From: WLXB01 sp040221475 | GTDB taxonomy: Bacteria > Pseudomonadota > Alphaproteobacteria > Rhodospirillales > Rhodospirillaceae | Direction: 5' to 3' | Length of the DNA stretch: 64,000 nt | NCBI GenBank assembly: GCA_040221475.1 | Contig: JAVKEJ010000060.1 | Coordinates: 1 to 64,000, forward strand | Shown: piece after piece, positions 18,044-27,580 of the stretch | Position numbering within the stretch: position 1 is the stretch's first letter | How the letters are laid out: each line of letters begins with the position of its first letter | Made by a program: the position numbers and the translations under genes | The notes under the pieces: model-generated | What the model saw: only the letters and a program-made list of their open reading frames with translations | The model's database searches: none | Told to the model about the DNA's origin: nothing

Positions 18044-19678
18044 CTATTGGTTTAGTGTGATCTTGACGATGCTATTGTCGCCGCCACAACTGACAAAAAT
18101 TGCTCCTGAATGATCAACGGTAATCCCGAGTGGTGTATTGTCGGGTAAGTGATGCTTATCCAAAGAGATCGGCAGTCCGTGCGCCAATACAGAGCGTTCG
18201 CCAGTTAAAAGGTCTATTGCGATTACTTCACCTCTGGCGGGTTCGACAACGACAATGCGTCCATCCGGTAACGCAGCTAGACCGCGAGGGCTAATCAAGC
18301 CTTGTATTAGCTCTGTGCGTTGGCCGGACGCTAAATCAATGCGGCTAACGGTGCCAGACCCGATCTCTGTCACGAGAACCGAACTATCATTTTCCAACAG
18401 GACTCCAACGGGTTCGTTTAGTCCCGTAGCCACGTCTTCAAATCCATCTTCTACAAGACGCAGAAGTTTCCCGCTTGATGCATCTGCGATGATTGCATCA
18501 CCATTGCTGGTTAACACAACGCCGCGGGGAGCGTTGATCTCCCGAGACAAAAACGCAACCTTATTGGTCTGACGATTTATCTTTCTGACGGCATTAAAAT
18601 TTGCGTACGTCGTAACAATAAAGTCTTCATTAGCGGCTGCAGCTGATGACCCACCCAAGCTCCACATTTCGGGTTCACGGGTAATCTCTGAAGTATGAGG
18701 ATTAAGAAAGCGATATCCGAATGGATCAGTGATCAAAATTGATTCTTCGCCGTTCAGGGTTGTTAACGCCATACCGAGCGGCACTGTGAACGATCCAGCA
18801 GTCACGATCCAACTCTCTTTCGTTTTAGGATCGAACGCCGTTATGCCGCTAACTGCGAGGTCAGCCATATAAATTACGCCATTCTTATCGAATGTTAGAT
18901 TGTCGAGGGGAGGCGGGAAGTTGGCGAAGATTCGAGATTCGCCCGACTTCATATCTGTCACCCATAAGTCACCTGTCACATAGTCAACATTCCAGACGTC
19001 TCCATTCGCATCTGTTTTTGTGGCAGCCGTTGTTCCCACACCTTCCGCTATGACCTCAAATTCCCCTGTGTCGACGTCGATTGCGAACAGTTCATTTGTG
19101 CCGAAATGAGGAGCGTAGAGCCTACCGTCGGGACCAAAACCGAAACCGTTAAGCCGCCCCTTATTTTTCGCGACCAACCTTGGCGGCTTATTACCGATCA
19201 CATCCAATTCCCATAGGGCATTTTCACCTGCGCCAGATTGAGCGGTGAATAGTCGCCCCTCTTTATTGAAGGCAATAGGATTGACACGGGGAACGTCGGA
19301 CATGAGCACTTCCGGCATGCCACCAGGGCGTTGAATACGAATTTCGCCAGTGGTTTGCGCTGTCCAGGCGAGAACCCCTTCTACAGGCGTCCCTTTCGGG
19401 CCAACCGCGACATCATCAGACTCACCATAAGGTGAGGGGACAGCGACCGTTACGAAACCAGTATCGGGATCGATACGATAGACAGCTTGGGCATGAATGC
19501 TCGTCCCATAAATCATTCCATCGGGTCCAATGTCTATTCCCTCAATCGCCTGAATTACAGAACCGGGGACGACGATTTCGACGGTTGTCAGTTGCTCAGA
19601 CGTTTGTGCCCTAGCCAAACTGGAAGGAGAGGGCACAAGAGCGGCGGTCGAAACAGCAAGTAAGGTCACTAATCGCAT
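18044..19678 (-). CDS. Exported SMP-30/NHL-type beta-propeller protein
   Basis: 544 residues with a Sec signal peptide (ends SLARAQ). The mature part is made of about ten propeller blades of NHL/YVTN type, for example DIGPDGMIYGTSIHAQAVYRI, GFGPDGRLYAPHFG, LTSNGDAIIADASSGKLLRL and ALPDGRIVVVEPARGEVIAI. Conserved Asp/Gly turns recur every ~40 residues. No catalytic lactonase site is obvious, so it may be a binding or scaffolding propeller rather than an enzyme. It is convergent with the GST gene and diverges from the cupin genes. The 236-base upstream gap holds no recognisable gene. Confidence 0.8.
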   Translation of the reverse strand: MRLVTLLAVSTAALVPSPSSLARAQTSEQLTTVEIVVPGSVIQAIEGIDIGPDGMIYGTSIHAQAVYRIDPDTGFVTVAVPSPYGESDDVAVGPKGTPVEGVLAWTAQTTGEIRIQRPGGMPEVLMSDVPRVNPIAFNKEGRLFTAQSGAGENALWELDVIGNKPPRLVAKNKGRLNGFGFGPDGRLYAPHFGTNELFAIDVDTGEFEVIAEGVGTTAATKTDANGDVWNVDYVTGDLWVTDMKSGESRIFANFPPPLDNLTFDKNGVIYMADLAVSGITAFDPKTKESWIVTAGSFTVPLGMALTTLNGEESILITDPFGYRFLNPHTSEITREPEMWSLGGSSAAAANEDFIVTTYANFNAVRKINRQTNKVAFLSREINAPRGVVLTSNGDAIIADASSGKLLRLVEDGFEDVATGLNEPVGVLLENDSSVLVTEIGSGTVSRIDLASGQRTELIQGLISPRGLAALPDGRIVVVEPARGEVIAIDLLTGERSVLAHGLPISLDKHHLPDNTPLGITVDHSGAIFVSCGGDNSIVKITLNQ

Positions 19679-19914
19679 GGCTCAAATTCTCCGAAATTCA
19701 GGCAGTTTTATAGAATTCATTGTGGACTATGTTGATTAAACAGAAAAGCTCAAGTCTTGGAAACAGTTCCAGTTTCGATCCAAATCCTTGGGCGGTCACT
19801 ATTCGCCAGCCGAACCAGTGGGAAACGCTGCTTCTAATCTTCGTCAGCATCTGAGAACGTTGAAGATCATTCTTGGAATTTCATGACAGTTGATGGAATA
19901 GGGGGCGTTAGAAT

Positions 19915-20283
19915 ATGCTGTTTCCCAGCATTTACGTAGATGATCACGGCCATAGTTGTTTAGGCGAAGTTGATCTTCCCCAATCCGGGAATGAGCGACG
20001 CGTTGGTGCTGCCAGCCAGGGAGTTAAGCACTGGCAAGCCGCTAAGTATTTGCCAGGCCATTATGTCGACTTTAAAACCGTTGATGACATTCAGTTTGTT
20101 TCTGTCATGTCTGGGCGAATGGAGCTAACCGTGAGCAACGGTGAGAAACGCTATTTGTCACGCGGTGACATGATTCTTTTACAAGATACGTCGGGTCAGG
20201 GTCATTGTACTCGCATACTCGGTCATGAACATTGCCAAGTTCTGATCATCGCTATGGATAACCTGGGAGACTTCGTCGTATGA
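19915..20283 (+). CDS. Small cupin protein
   Basis: 122 residues and no signal peptide, so cytoplasmic. The cupin core is visible (FVSVMSGRMELTVSNGEKRYLSRGDMILLQDTSGQGHCTRI). Its stop overlaps the start of the next, exported cupin gene as ATGA, so the pair is translationally coupled. The classic metal-binding histidines of motif 1 are not clearly complete. Function is unknown; context suggests small organic acids or aromatic ligands. Confidence 0.75.
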   Translation: MLFPSIYVDDHGHSCLGEVDLPQSGNERRVGAASQGVKHWQAAKYLPGHYVDFKTVDDIQFVSVMSGRMELTVSNGEKRYLSRGDMILLQDTSGQGHCTRILGHEHCQVLIIAMDNLGDFVV

Positions 20284-21218
20284 GAACCCCAATTATCGCT
20301 TCGCTTATGATGCTTGCAGAGTTGACAATATCTTCGGCTTCGGCTCAGGACGCACGTTTAATTCATATCCCGTCGGCTAATGCGCCTATATATCGTACTG
20401 CTGAATGGAATCTTCCGGTGCTGAAAGCGGATGGGCCAGTATATGACCGGGTGTTCACTGCCGAAGGGGACGCCGTCGCAACGGCACCAGATGGTGCAAG
20501 CCATTATTCGGCTCAGGAATTCAATTTCCCGATGGGCTCGCTCCGTGTGCTGAAATGGGATTCCGGGCCCGTCATTCATCAAATCACATTTGAGACACAA
20601 CTCTATATGCTTAAAGGTTCGGCCACGGTTGGGGTGGCAGGCAAGCCTGTGACGGTCAATGCTGGGGATGCCGTGTTTCTCCCGTCGGGTATTTTGCGCA
20701 ATCCAAATCCAGACGGTGAAACGGTGATTCTGACGTACATTGTTGCAAATAATAGTGAAGCACCCGAGGCAAAAGTCGTTCGGAGTGAAGGACTCAATGT
20801 TATGGCCATCGCTCAATGGATGGATGGCGACGCTCCGACAACAGCAACTGATCACGATGCAATTCTAAGTGCACCCGATGGTGCGGCTAAATTTACAGTT
20901 AAACGCTATGTTGGCGATGGAAACTCATTCCGACGGGCAGTGCTTGAGGCTGGCGGTCGCACCACTCCGGCAACCAATGGGCGCGATATCCTCATTTATA
21001 TCAACAAAGGGCGTATGAAGCGTACGGAAGACGGTATTGATTATATGGTTAAGGCTGGCGATGCGATTCGCGAGGAAGATGCCAAAAGCGGTTACTGGGA
21101 AATTTTGGAGGATTCTGAATTTATCGCGACCGATATGCCGTTTAATCCCTCTCAGCCTCGCTATAACTTGCAGCGGTCTCCGGACACAGTGTCTGGCACC
21201 GGGTACCGACAGGAATAA
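20280..21218 (+). CDS. Exported two-cupin-domain protein
   Basis: 312 residues with a signal peptide ending SSASAQ. The first cupin spans residues ~75-160 (HQITFETQLYMLKGSATVGVAGKPVTVNAGDAVFLPSGILRN). The second spans ~200-290 (NGRDILIYINKGRMKRTEDGIDYMVKAGDAIREED). It is similar in layout to the exported protein encoded at 38134-38961, which shares signal peptide, two domains and the VAGDVVSFPSGALRN motif, so the two are paralogues. It lies between two other cupin genes in one plus-strand run. Confidence 0.78.
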   Translation: MRTPIIASLMMLAELTISSASAQDARLIHIPSANAPIYRTAEWNLPVLKADGPVYDRVFTAEGDAVATAPDGASHYSAQEFNFPMGSLRVLKWDSGPVIHQITFETQLYMLKGSATVGVAGKPVTVNAGDAVFLPSGILRNPNPDGETVILTYIVANNSEAPEAKVVRSEGLNVMAIAQWMDGDAPTTATDHDAILSAPDGAAKFTVKRYVGDGNSFRRAVLEAGGRTTPATNGRDILIYINKGRMKRTEDGIDYMVKAGDAIREEDAKSGYWEILEDSEFIATDMPFNPSQPRYNLQRSPDTVSGTGYRQE

Positions 21219-21232
21219 AAGGGAGTCCCACC

Positions 21233-21619
21233 ATGAAGCTGTGTGCAATGGAGATGGATAAAAATGACCGGTCCATCACAATCGAAACCGAGGTTCCGCT
21301 TATCCAGGTGAGTGACACCGAGTGGATTTCAGAAAAACAAGATGCAAAATACTGGGGAATTGCCATCAGCCAGCCTGGAGAGCCATTTCCGGGTGGGCCA
21401 ACCGAAATGCATTTGACCAATAGTCCACGCATCGTCTGGTGCATGCAAGGTCATGCAGAAATTACGCAGCAGGACGGAACGACCTGCCGTCTTGCTGCCG
21501 GTGATGGTATCTACGTAGATGGGCGTGCGTTACACCATTCTGCTTTCGCGCCTAGTCGTGTGCCCGTTATTACCCTCAACGTGACGTTCGAAGGCACTGT
21601 AGACTACGAGTTTAAATAG
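21233..21619 (+). CDS. Small cupin protein
   Basis: 128 residues starting 14 bases after the previous stop, with GGGAG upstream. The cupin fold is indicated by RIVWCMQGHAEITQQDGTTCRLAAGDGIYVDGRALHHSAF, with a His pair in the second motif. It is cytoplasmic by sequence. It probably forms an operon with the two preceding cupin genes. Function unknown. Confidence 0.75.
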   Translation: MKLCAMEMDKNDRSITIETEVPLIQVSDTEWISEKQDAKYWGIAISQPGEPFPGGPTEMHLTNSPRIVWCMQGHAEITQQDGTTCRLAAGDGIYVDGRALHHSAFAPSRVPVITLNVTFEGTVDYEFK

Positions 21620-21644
21620 TGTCGGAGATCACGTCAGGAAATTA

Positions 21645-22391
21645 CTAAAAGTCCTCGAGCAGCCTTCCAAAGCCCTGCACTTTGTCAGCGATGCCGTTTG
21701 CGCGCAGCGCATGCCAGTATGTCGCAGCATTAATGGAAATCACAGGCTTTCTCAGCCAAGTTTCAGCAAATCCTGCCAATCGCATCATGCTCATGTTCGT
21801 GCCGACTTGAACAATTGCGTCAACGTCGGGTCCATCAAGTTCTTGTAAAACATCAACCAATTGATCTTCTTGCACTTCAGAAATGGCGATGGCACTTGGA
21901 CACTGCAGACATGTTTCTCGAACAGTCTCAAAACCGTGGTCTAGGAAAAATTGTTTAACTTCCGCATTCGCTGATGGGTAGTACGGCGATACAAATGAAA
22001 TACGTTTGATACCACCGTATGCCTTTAATGCGGCAACGCAGGAATGTGATCCAATTGACGCTTTAATTTTAGATTCGGATTCGATGCGATCTAAAAATTC
22101 ATCTGCGCCTTTCGCACCCCCGTAAAAAGTGACAGCTGACATTCCCATAACAAGATAGTCAGGTGCACAGGTCATCACGCTCCTCACGGCGTCGATTACG
22201 TTGTCTGCGATCCCTCGCGTCAACGCCATGAATTGCTCATCACTCTCAATGGTTCCGTCTTTGACCAAAATTCTGCTGTAGTGATTTGTGACACCTGGAA
22301 CGCGAAGGTCATCAAAATCAGGCTGGACTATGGTGTTGGTCGACGGCCCCATGACACCAAATTTCCGTCGCCACGCTCGTGCATCAGTCAT
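21645..22391 (-). CDS. Asp/Glu racemase superfamily enzyme (maleate isomerase / arylmalonate decarboxylase-like)
   Basis: 248 residues. The opening VMGPSTNTIVQPDF and the later IVQVGTNMSMMR are typical of maleate cis-trans isomerase and arylmalonate decarboxylase relatives, which use cysteines for acid-base chemistry on small dicarboxylates. The C-terminal catalytic Cys region is present (ETCLQCPSAIAI). The first catalytic-Cys loop reads MGMSAVTFYGG, with Ser where racemases and isomerases usually have Cys, which moves it toward decarboxylase-like or altered chemistry. It is convergent with the cupin genes. The 22392-22708 gap upstream holds only a doubtful 60-codon minus frame (22429-22611). 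Confidence 0.82.
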   Translation of the reverse strand: MTDARAWRRKFGVMGPSTNTIVQPDFDDLRVPGVTNHYSRILVKDGTIESDEQFMALTRGIADNVIDAVRSVMTCAPDYLVMGMSAVTFYGGAKGADEFLDRIESESKIKASIGSHSCVAALKAYGGIKRISFVSPYYPSANAEVKQFFLDHGFETVRETCLQCPSAIAISEVQEDQLVDVLQELDGPDVDAIVQVGTNMSMMRLAGFAETWLRKPVISINAATYWHALRANGIADKVQGFGRLLEDF

Positions 22392-22708
22392 TTCTGTTGT
22401 TCATCCTTAAACGTTAATTTTAGCTCAATCAGTTTTCTTTTTTAAGATGGAGCACGTTATTTGAGAAGCAGTAGGGTGTATCATCTTCGAATAATACGCG
22501 ATCTTCATTCTCAATGAGGCAGGATAGGCCGATTTGGTTCGCCATACGAATATTCAGCCCGCCACATCTGCAACTTTTCAATACGAAAATGAAAGCATTA
22601 ACAATGCTCACAATGTGGACAAATATATCGAAAAGCTGTCAGCGTGCCAGTTTCGTGACAATGATCCCTTGCCGCAAGGGTTTGGGGTTTTGAGGGGGAA
22701 TATCCACA

Positions 22709-23962
22709 ATGTTATCTACAAAACAAGAGTTCCAACGCGGCTGGCGAACGTTACTCGCATGTTCGATCGGGAATGGGTTCGGCTTAAGCGGCTTCGCTTT
22801 TTATACGTTTGGCGTGTTTGTCATTCCACTCGTGGATGCCTTCGGTTGGACTCGAGGTGAAGTATCGACCGCGGCAAGCTTTCTCCTTTTGGGTACGGTC
22901 TTCACCGCACCAATAGTTGGCACGATTGTCGATCGATACGGCGCAAAGCGAGTGGGGTTGATTTCAATGGCTTGCTTGTGCGTTGGCTATGCATCACTAA
23001 CGCAGCTGGGTGGAGGGATCGCATTCTTTTATGCCATGTGGCTAATGATGTCGATCGTTGGCGGCGGAACGACGCCCGTCGTTTGGACGCGCGCAGTTAA
23101 CCTTTGGTTCGATAAGGGGCGTGGATTGGCGTTAGGTCTAGCGCTAGCGGGTTCTGGTTTAGCGGGTATTGTTGGACCAGGTGTCGCGACCGCGTTGATT
23201 GAGAGTTTCGGCTGGCAAGCAGGATATTTGGGTATCAGCGCAATAATTATGGTAATTGCACTGCCACTAATTGCTTTGCTATTTAATGACCATGCTCCGT
23301 CTGCTGCTCAAGCAAAACAATCGGATGACTCAGTTGTACAAGCCTCAACAACAGGTCATCAAAGTGGGCATGCCGGTCTCACGTTTCAAGAAAGTTATAA
23401 GACCGTTGTGTTTTGGAAGATCGCCATTGGTTTCTTCTTTATTTCGGCAATTATTGCTGGATTGCTGATCAATCTAATTCCTCTTTTGATTGACAGAGAT
23501 ATGTCTGCGATGGATGCAGCAAAGATTGCCGGTGTTTTAGGGTTTGCTGTCCTATTTGGCCGTATCGGCGTCGGGTTCCTAATTGATCACTTCAGAGCCC
23601 CATTAGTGGCTGCCTTATTATTCTCGGCAACGGCGGCAGGCTGCTTTTTACTAACGCTCGATAGCGCACCCTCTTGGGTGTTTTTAATTGCTGTTATTAC
23701 ACTTGGTTTATCCGCAGCAGCGGAAATTGATCTAGTAGCCTTTCTAGTTAGCCGTTTTTTCGGATTGAAAGCGTACGGTAAGATCTATGGTAGTCAGTTA
23801 TCAGTTTTTTATCTTGGAGCAGCGGTGGGGCCTCTTGCGGTCGGGATGTCGTTCGATATTTTCGGTAGTTATGAAGTAGCTTTGTATGGGGCAATCGTGA
23901 TTTTATTGTTCGGCTCAATTGTTATCGGTGGCTTGGGTAAGCCGCGCAACTTTTCGGAATAA
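22709..23962 (+). CDS. MFS transporter, oxalate/formate antiporter or monocarboxylate carrier type
   Basis: 417 residues with about 12 transmembrane helices. It begins QRGWRTLLACSIGNGFGL and continues YTFGVFVIPLVDAFGWTRGEVS, which is characteristic of the OFA/MCT-like branch that carries small carboxylates. The loop 2-3 motif is GTIVDRYGAKRVG, and the loop 8-9 equivalent is GRIGVGFLIDHF. A GAGGGGG site precedes the ATG. Placed beside the racemase-like enzyme and cupins, it may import the carboxylate they act on; this is context inference. Confidence 0.88.
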   Translation: MLSTKQEFQRGWRTLLACSIGNGFGLSGFAFYTFGVFVIPLVDAFGWTRGEVSTAASFLLLGTVFTAPIVGTIVDRYGAKRVGLISMACLCVGYASLTQLGGGIAFFYAMWLMMSIVGGGTTPVVWTRAVNLWFDKGRGLALGLALAGSGLAGIVGPGVATALIESFGWQAGYLGISAIIMVIALPLIALLFNDHAPSAAQAKQSDDSVVQASTTGHQSGHAGLTFQESYKTVVFWKIAIGFFFISAIIAGLLINLIPLLIDRDMSAMDAAKIAGVLGFAVLFGRIGVGFLIDHFRAPLVAALLFSATAAGCFLLTLDSAPSWVFLIAVITLGLSAAAEIDLVAFLVSRFFGLKAYGKIYGSQLSVFYLGAAVGPLAVGMSFDIFGSYEVALYGAIVILLFGSIVIGGLGKPRNFSE

Positions 23963-24013
23963 GGAAACGTCAATGGCTCATGTAACTGCCTCAAACGCTC
24001 AAGTGGGTGCCAA

Positions 24014-24460
24014 ATGAATCTTCGAACTACTATACTCGTAACTCTGTCATTCGCATTTTTTGCGGGACCGCCAGCGCATGCACAAATGACATCCCGTGAG
24101 TTTCATACTGACCTGTCGGCTTGGAATCAGACGCGGCTTACAGAAAGCGATGCAGTTGGAACGGCTGACCTTGAACTTGATCTAACAACTTTGACTTTAA
24201 CTTGGAACGTTAGCTTCACAGATTTGATCTCCCGCCCGATCGCTGCCAGCTTGCATGGACCTGCGCAGCCGGGTGCAAACGGATTGGCGTTTGTTGATTT
24301 AGCACCGAGTGGAATTGTTAGCCCATTAAAAGGGTCTACCGTTGTCACTGAAGCAGAAGTTCAATATCTGCTTGCCGGGTGGACATACGTGAACATCACC
24401 ACTGAGCGCTGGCCATATGGCGAAATTCGCGGGCAAGTGGATGTTGGTCCACGTAACTAG
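24014..24460 (+). CDS. Exported CHRD-domain protein
   Basis: 148 residues with a signal peptide (ends PPAHAQ). The whole mature chain is one CHRD domain: FHTDLSAWNQT, GTADLELDLTTLTLTWNVSF, then AASLHGPAQPGANG, and the closing YVNITTERWPYGEIRGQV. CHRD domains occur in chordin and in many bacterial secreted proteins; their ligand is not established. It is a paralogue of the CHRD gene at 31998-32465. It sits 51 bases after the MFS gene. The 172-base gap behind it shows no gene. Confidence 0.88.
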   Translation: MNLRTTILVTLSFAFFAGPPAHAQMTSREFHTDLSAWNQTRLTESDAVGTADLELDLTTLTLTWNVSFTDLISRPIAASLHGPAQPGANGLAFVDLAPSGIVSPLKGSTVVTEAEVQYLLAGWTYVNITTERWPYGEIRGQVDVGPRN

Positions 24461-24632
24461 ATACTCTCTCAAATGTAACCACAATTTTTATATTTGATTT
24501 AGACTCATGGAGAGCAAAAAAGCCGGTAAAAAATATTGCGACCAAAAGGTGGTCATCTTAATGGAGAGCGATTGCTTGCTTTAAGGTTAACAGCCGATAG
24601 ATGGTTACAGAATCAGAACTAAAGGATACCGC

Positions 24633-25916
24633 ATGAATAACGGTGTGTTTGCGAAATCTCTGACACTCTCATTATGGACTTTATCCGCTTTCACTGCGCT
24701 TGTGTTTGCAGCGCCTGTGTCTGCACAGGATTCAGATTCCATCATCATACAAGCTATGGCCGATAGCGATGATCCGATTCAACGTGGGTTGTACCTCGCA
24801 ACGGCTGGCAATTGTATGGCCTGCCATACGCGTGACGGTGGGGACTCTTTAGCTGGCGGAGTGACTTTTCACACTGACTTTGGTGTAATCTATTCGACAA
24901 ATATTACGTCGGACGAGGTTGCAGGTATTGGCGCATGGACAGAAGCTCAATTCATTCGCGCTATGCGTGAGGGCAAGTCCGCGGACGGATCAAACCTTTA
25001 TCCAGCATTCCCGTATCCATCCTTCACTAAGGTCTCGGAGCAAGACTTAAAAGACTTATATGCCTTTTTGAAATCAACGGCTTCATCATCCTTTACGCCG
25101 CCTGATAATGACATGGGCTTCCCCTTTAATCAGCGCAGCTTACTAAGCATTTGGAATGCCTTGTATTTAGACAATGAGCGTTTTGAGGTCGATGATTCAC
25201 AATCGGAGGAATGGAACCGTGGTGCCTATCTGGTTCAAGGGCTCAGCCACTGTGGCACCTGCCACACGCCACGCAACGCGTTGGGGGGTCTGAAAAAAGA
25301 CCAAATGCTAAGTGGGGGCACGTATAACGATAAAGTAACCGACGATAAAATCCGACCTTGGTCGGCTGTCAACTTGACCTCTGCATCAGACGGGTTAGCG
25401 GCCTGGTCTGAAGATGATATCACCTCTTATCTTAAGACGGGCCACGGCAGCATGGGTGGGTCGTTCGGCCCAATGAATGAAGTCATCTCTCTGAGTACAT
25501 CGCAACTCAGTGATAGCGATGTGCGTGCCATGGCCATTTATCTTAAGAGTCTGCCACCAATTGTGCGGTCACCTGAGCATAAGATGAGCGATAGTGACTT
25601 TAGAGCGGGAGAGCTAGTCTACACGATTCATTGCGGAACCTGTCATTTGCCGACGGGCCTTGGTGATCCAAGTATAGGTCCCCCATTAGCAGGGAGCGCT
25701 GTTGTTCAGGCAGAAGATCCCGCCTCGCTGATAAACGTCATTATTTACGGCGCTGAAGTACCTATGGCATCACCACCGGGTGCATGGAAAAGCATGGATG
25801 CGTTCGGAAACAAGCTGGATGATGATGAGATCGCACTGTTAAGCACTTATCTAAGGTCGAATTGGGGCAACCGCGGTGGCCCGGTGACTGAAGCTGACGT
25901 GAGCAAACAGCGCTGA
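24633..25916 (+). CDS. Trihaem cytochrome c, alcohol/gluconate dehydrogenase cytochrome-subunit type
   Basis: 427 residues with a signal peptide ending APVSAQ. Three class I haem motifs are spaced as in membrane dehydrogenase cytochrome subunits: CMACH near residue 60, CGTCHTPRNALGG near 205, CGTCH near 340. Sixth-ligand methionine regions are visible (SLAGGVTFHTDFGVIYSTNIT is family-typical). Such subunits take electrons from periplasmic PQQ or flavin dehydrogenases and pass them to ubiquinone. No dehydrogenase large subunit lies next to it, so its partner may be one of the DUF1552/DUF1592 modules or be encoded elsewhere. It is convergent with the HiPIP gene, with 7 bases between stops. Confidence 0.9.
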   Translation: MNNGVFAKSLTLSLWTLSAFTALVFAAPVSAQDSDSIIIQAMADSDDPIQRGLYLATAGNCMACHTRDGGDSLAGGVTFHTDFGVIYSTNITSDEVAGIGAWTEAQFIRAMREGKSADGSNLYPAFPYPSFTKVSEQDLKDLYAFLKSTASSSFTPPDNDMGFPFNQRSLLSIWNALYLDNERFEVDDSQSEEWNRGAYLVQGLSHCGTCHTPRNALGGLKKDQMLSGGTYNDKVTDDKIRPWSAVNLTSASDGLAAWSEDDITSYLKTGHGSMGGSFGPMNEVISLSTSQLSDSDVRAMAIYLKSLPPIVRSPEHKMSDSDFRAGELVYTIHCGTCHLPTGLGDPSIGPPLAGSAVVQAEDPASLINVIIYGAEVPMASPPGAWKSMDAFGNKLDDDEIALLSTYLRSNWGNRGGPVTEADVSKQR

Positions 25917-25923
25917 CGGGGCT

Positions 25924-26280
25924 TTAACCCTGTCCAGTGTCTTTGGTGCTCCAGGACTCACAGTAGCCGTTTTTACTTGCTAAACCTTCGAAGATACTGC
26001 AATCGCCACAGTGGGGCACTTCTCCATCCGGCCCAGCAGGCTGTGGCGTGAAAAATGCACAGTTTAGGCAATTTTTTTCTGGCTCGGGCGATGCTTCCGT
26101 ATATTTGTTAGCCTGACGGATGCTGTTTTCACCAAAGCTCAAGCTGTTGGGGTCTGCGCACAGCGCGATCTCTTCGCCATTGTCGCAAGCGCTCAGTATG
26201 CTTACCGCAGATACCGCAAACGGTATCTGAACACCAAGTTTGACGATGGTACGTCGATTAAGTTTTGCATTTTTTCTCAT
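25924..26280 (-). CDS. High-potential iron-sulfur protein (HiPIP) with Tat signal
   Basis: 118 residues from ATG 26280, which has GAGG upstream. The Tat motif NRRTIVKLG leads a hydrophobic stretch. The mature C-terminus shows the HiPIP cysteine pattern CLNC ... CGDC ... GYCESW, expected to bind one [4Fe-4S]. An extra cysteine near LSACDNG could be lipidated. HiPIPs are soluble periplasmic electron carriers. Its position between the trihaem cytochrome and the COG4315/DUF1552 module suggests it serves as redox shuttle for that module. Confidence 0.9.
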   Translation of the reverse strand: MRKNAKLNRRTIVKLGVQIPFAVSAVSILSACDNGEEIALCADPNSLSFGENSIRQANKYTEASPEPEKNCLNCAFFTPQPAGPDGEVPHCGDCSIFEGLASKNGYCESWSTKDTGQG

Positions 26281-26360
26281 GGCCAACCTCAGCGTAATTT
26301 ACGAGATAATATCACGGATTGTCACATTTAGATGAACGTCTTCAAGACTTAAGCAGGTGG

Positions 26361-27527
26361 TCACGGCTGCCGCAGTGTGCCCTGCAATGCGTCTCCAGAA
26401 TGCATAATCACATTTACTGCACGATTGCCACCGTGACGATACCCCAGGAATGAACCTTGGGTCTTATCACGTGTGTTGGTGAATAGGTGCCGACCTTTGT
26501 AGGCCCACTGCCTACGACCATCAGACAACTCCATAATAGCCCAATTACCGCCAGGGGCGACATCATTAGCGTTTGCATACTTTGCCACCCATTCTTCGTC
26601 GAGGCATTCCGCACCACATTCTGGGATCGTGTTACGTAATCGTGCGAAGAGGCGGCTAGGGTCCCACGTATAGATAGTATTATAGTTTTCGTCGGCGAGC
26701 ATTTCGCCAGCGTCAGTGTCTTGGACTGTAACCCAATCTGGGTAGGGCGGTCGTGGCTCAAGAACCATGGCCTGCATAACATTACCCTGGTCGTCAAAGG
26801 TAACGTTATGTCCTGCAAATTCTCCGTTTAAGACATCATTAGAGTACCGGTACAATGGCCGATCTTGGTATGCCCATTGCTTTAAGCCGTCGTCACGGGT
26901 GATCACTGACCAGTCACCAATTGAACGGGCTATACTCGGAGCAACCACGGGGTCCCATTCTTCAAAACAGGCATTATTTATACACAATGACTCAGCATTT
27001 AAATCGCCTTGAGGGGCGTACAAGGTTTTCTGATGCTGATCCGCAGCAACATACCCGATGAGCGTGCTATTGATGCGAATGCCTGGGGGCTTGGGGATTT
27101 CTATGAAGGAAATATCCCAGAGCAGACCAATCCCTTCACCGTATGTATCGCCAGGGCCTTGGTCCACACTATAACGGTAAAGCGGTTTATCTTTATATGC
27201 CCATTGCTTGCTGCCATCTTCCCGAGTGAACACGGACCATCCGTCGCCCGTTCTCGATGTGTCAGCAGCTAAGTAAGGAGGCCAAGCCGTCGCGCAGTCT
27301 TCGACACAACTTGATTTGCCGGTCTGTATATCTCTCTTAGAAGTGTACAGAGTCATCTGCTCAGTGTCTGTGATGACCCAGCCGTGGCCTTTTTTTACTA
27401 GTATGAATGCGTCTGGAGCTTTCGGTGCAGGCACTTCTGCCATGGCAATCGCTGGTGCCAGTGCAAGGCAGAAGATCGGCGCAGCAGCCAGAACCATAAT
27501 AGCGCACAGCCGCGCAGAAATCTTCAT
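26361..27527 (-). CDS. Exported COG4315 (lipoprotein_15) repeat protein, module A
   Basis: 388 residues with a signal peptide ending IAMAEV. At least three COG4315-type repeats are seen, each with a LYT/IYTW strand, a Cys pair (SSCVEDCATAWPPY; SLCINNACFEEWDP; ECGAECLDEEWV), GDWSV and a KQWAYKDKPLYRY-like block. These repeats are known from secreted or lipid-anchored proteins of unclear function; the Cys pairs may form disulfides. It is the last gene of the minus-strand module A. Its counterpart in module B is at 37000-38097. Confidence 0.85.
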   Translation of the reverse strand: MKISARLCAIMVLAAAPIFCLALAPAIAMAEVPAPKAPDAFILVKKGHGWVITDTEQMTLYTSKRDIQTGKSSCVEDCATAWPPYLAADTSRTGDGWSVFTREDGSKQWAYKDKPLYRYSVDQGPGDTYGEGIGLLWDISFIEIPKPPGIRINSTLIGYVAADQHQKTLYAPQGDLNAESLCINNACFEEWDPVVAPSIARSIGDWSVITRDDGLKQWAYQDRPLYRYSNDVLNGEFAGHNVTFDDQGNVMQAMVLEPRPPYPDWVTVQDTDAGEMLADENYNTIYTWDPSRLFARLRNTIPECGAECLDEEWVAKYANANDVAPGGNWAIMELSDGRRQWAYKGRHLFTNTRDKTQGSFLGYRHGGNRAVNVIMHSGDALQGTLRQP

Positions 27528-27580
27528 TAATCGAGCCTTTCCATATCTTCTTGCAACGGCAATCTATACTTCTGATGAGT

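Noticed and set aside
22429..22611. 60-codon minus-strand frame before the racemase-like gene
   Set aside because: No family similarity, ambiguous start and no clear ribosome-binding site; kept only as a note in the neighbouring gene.
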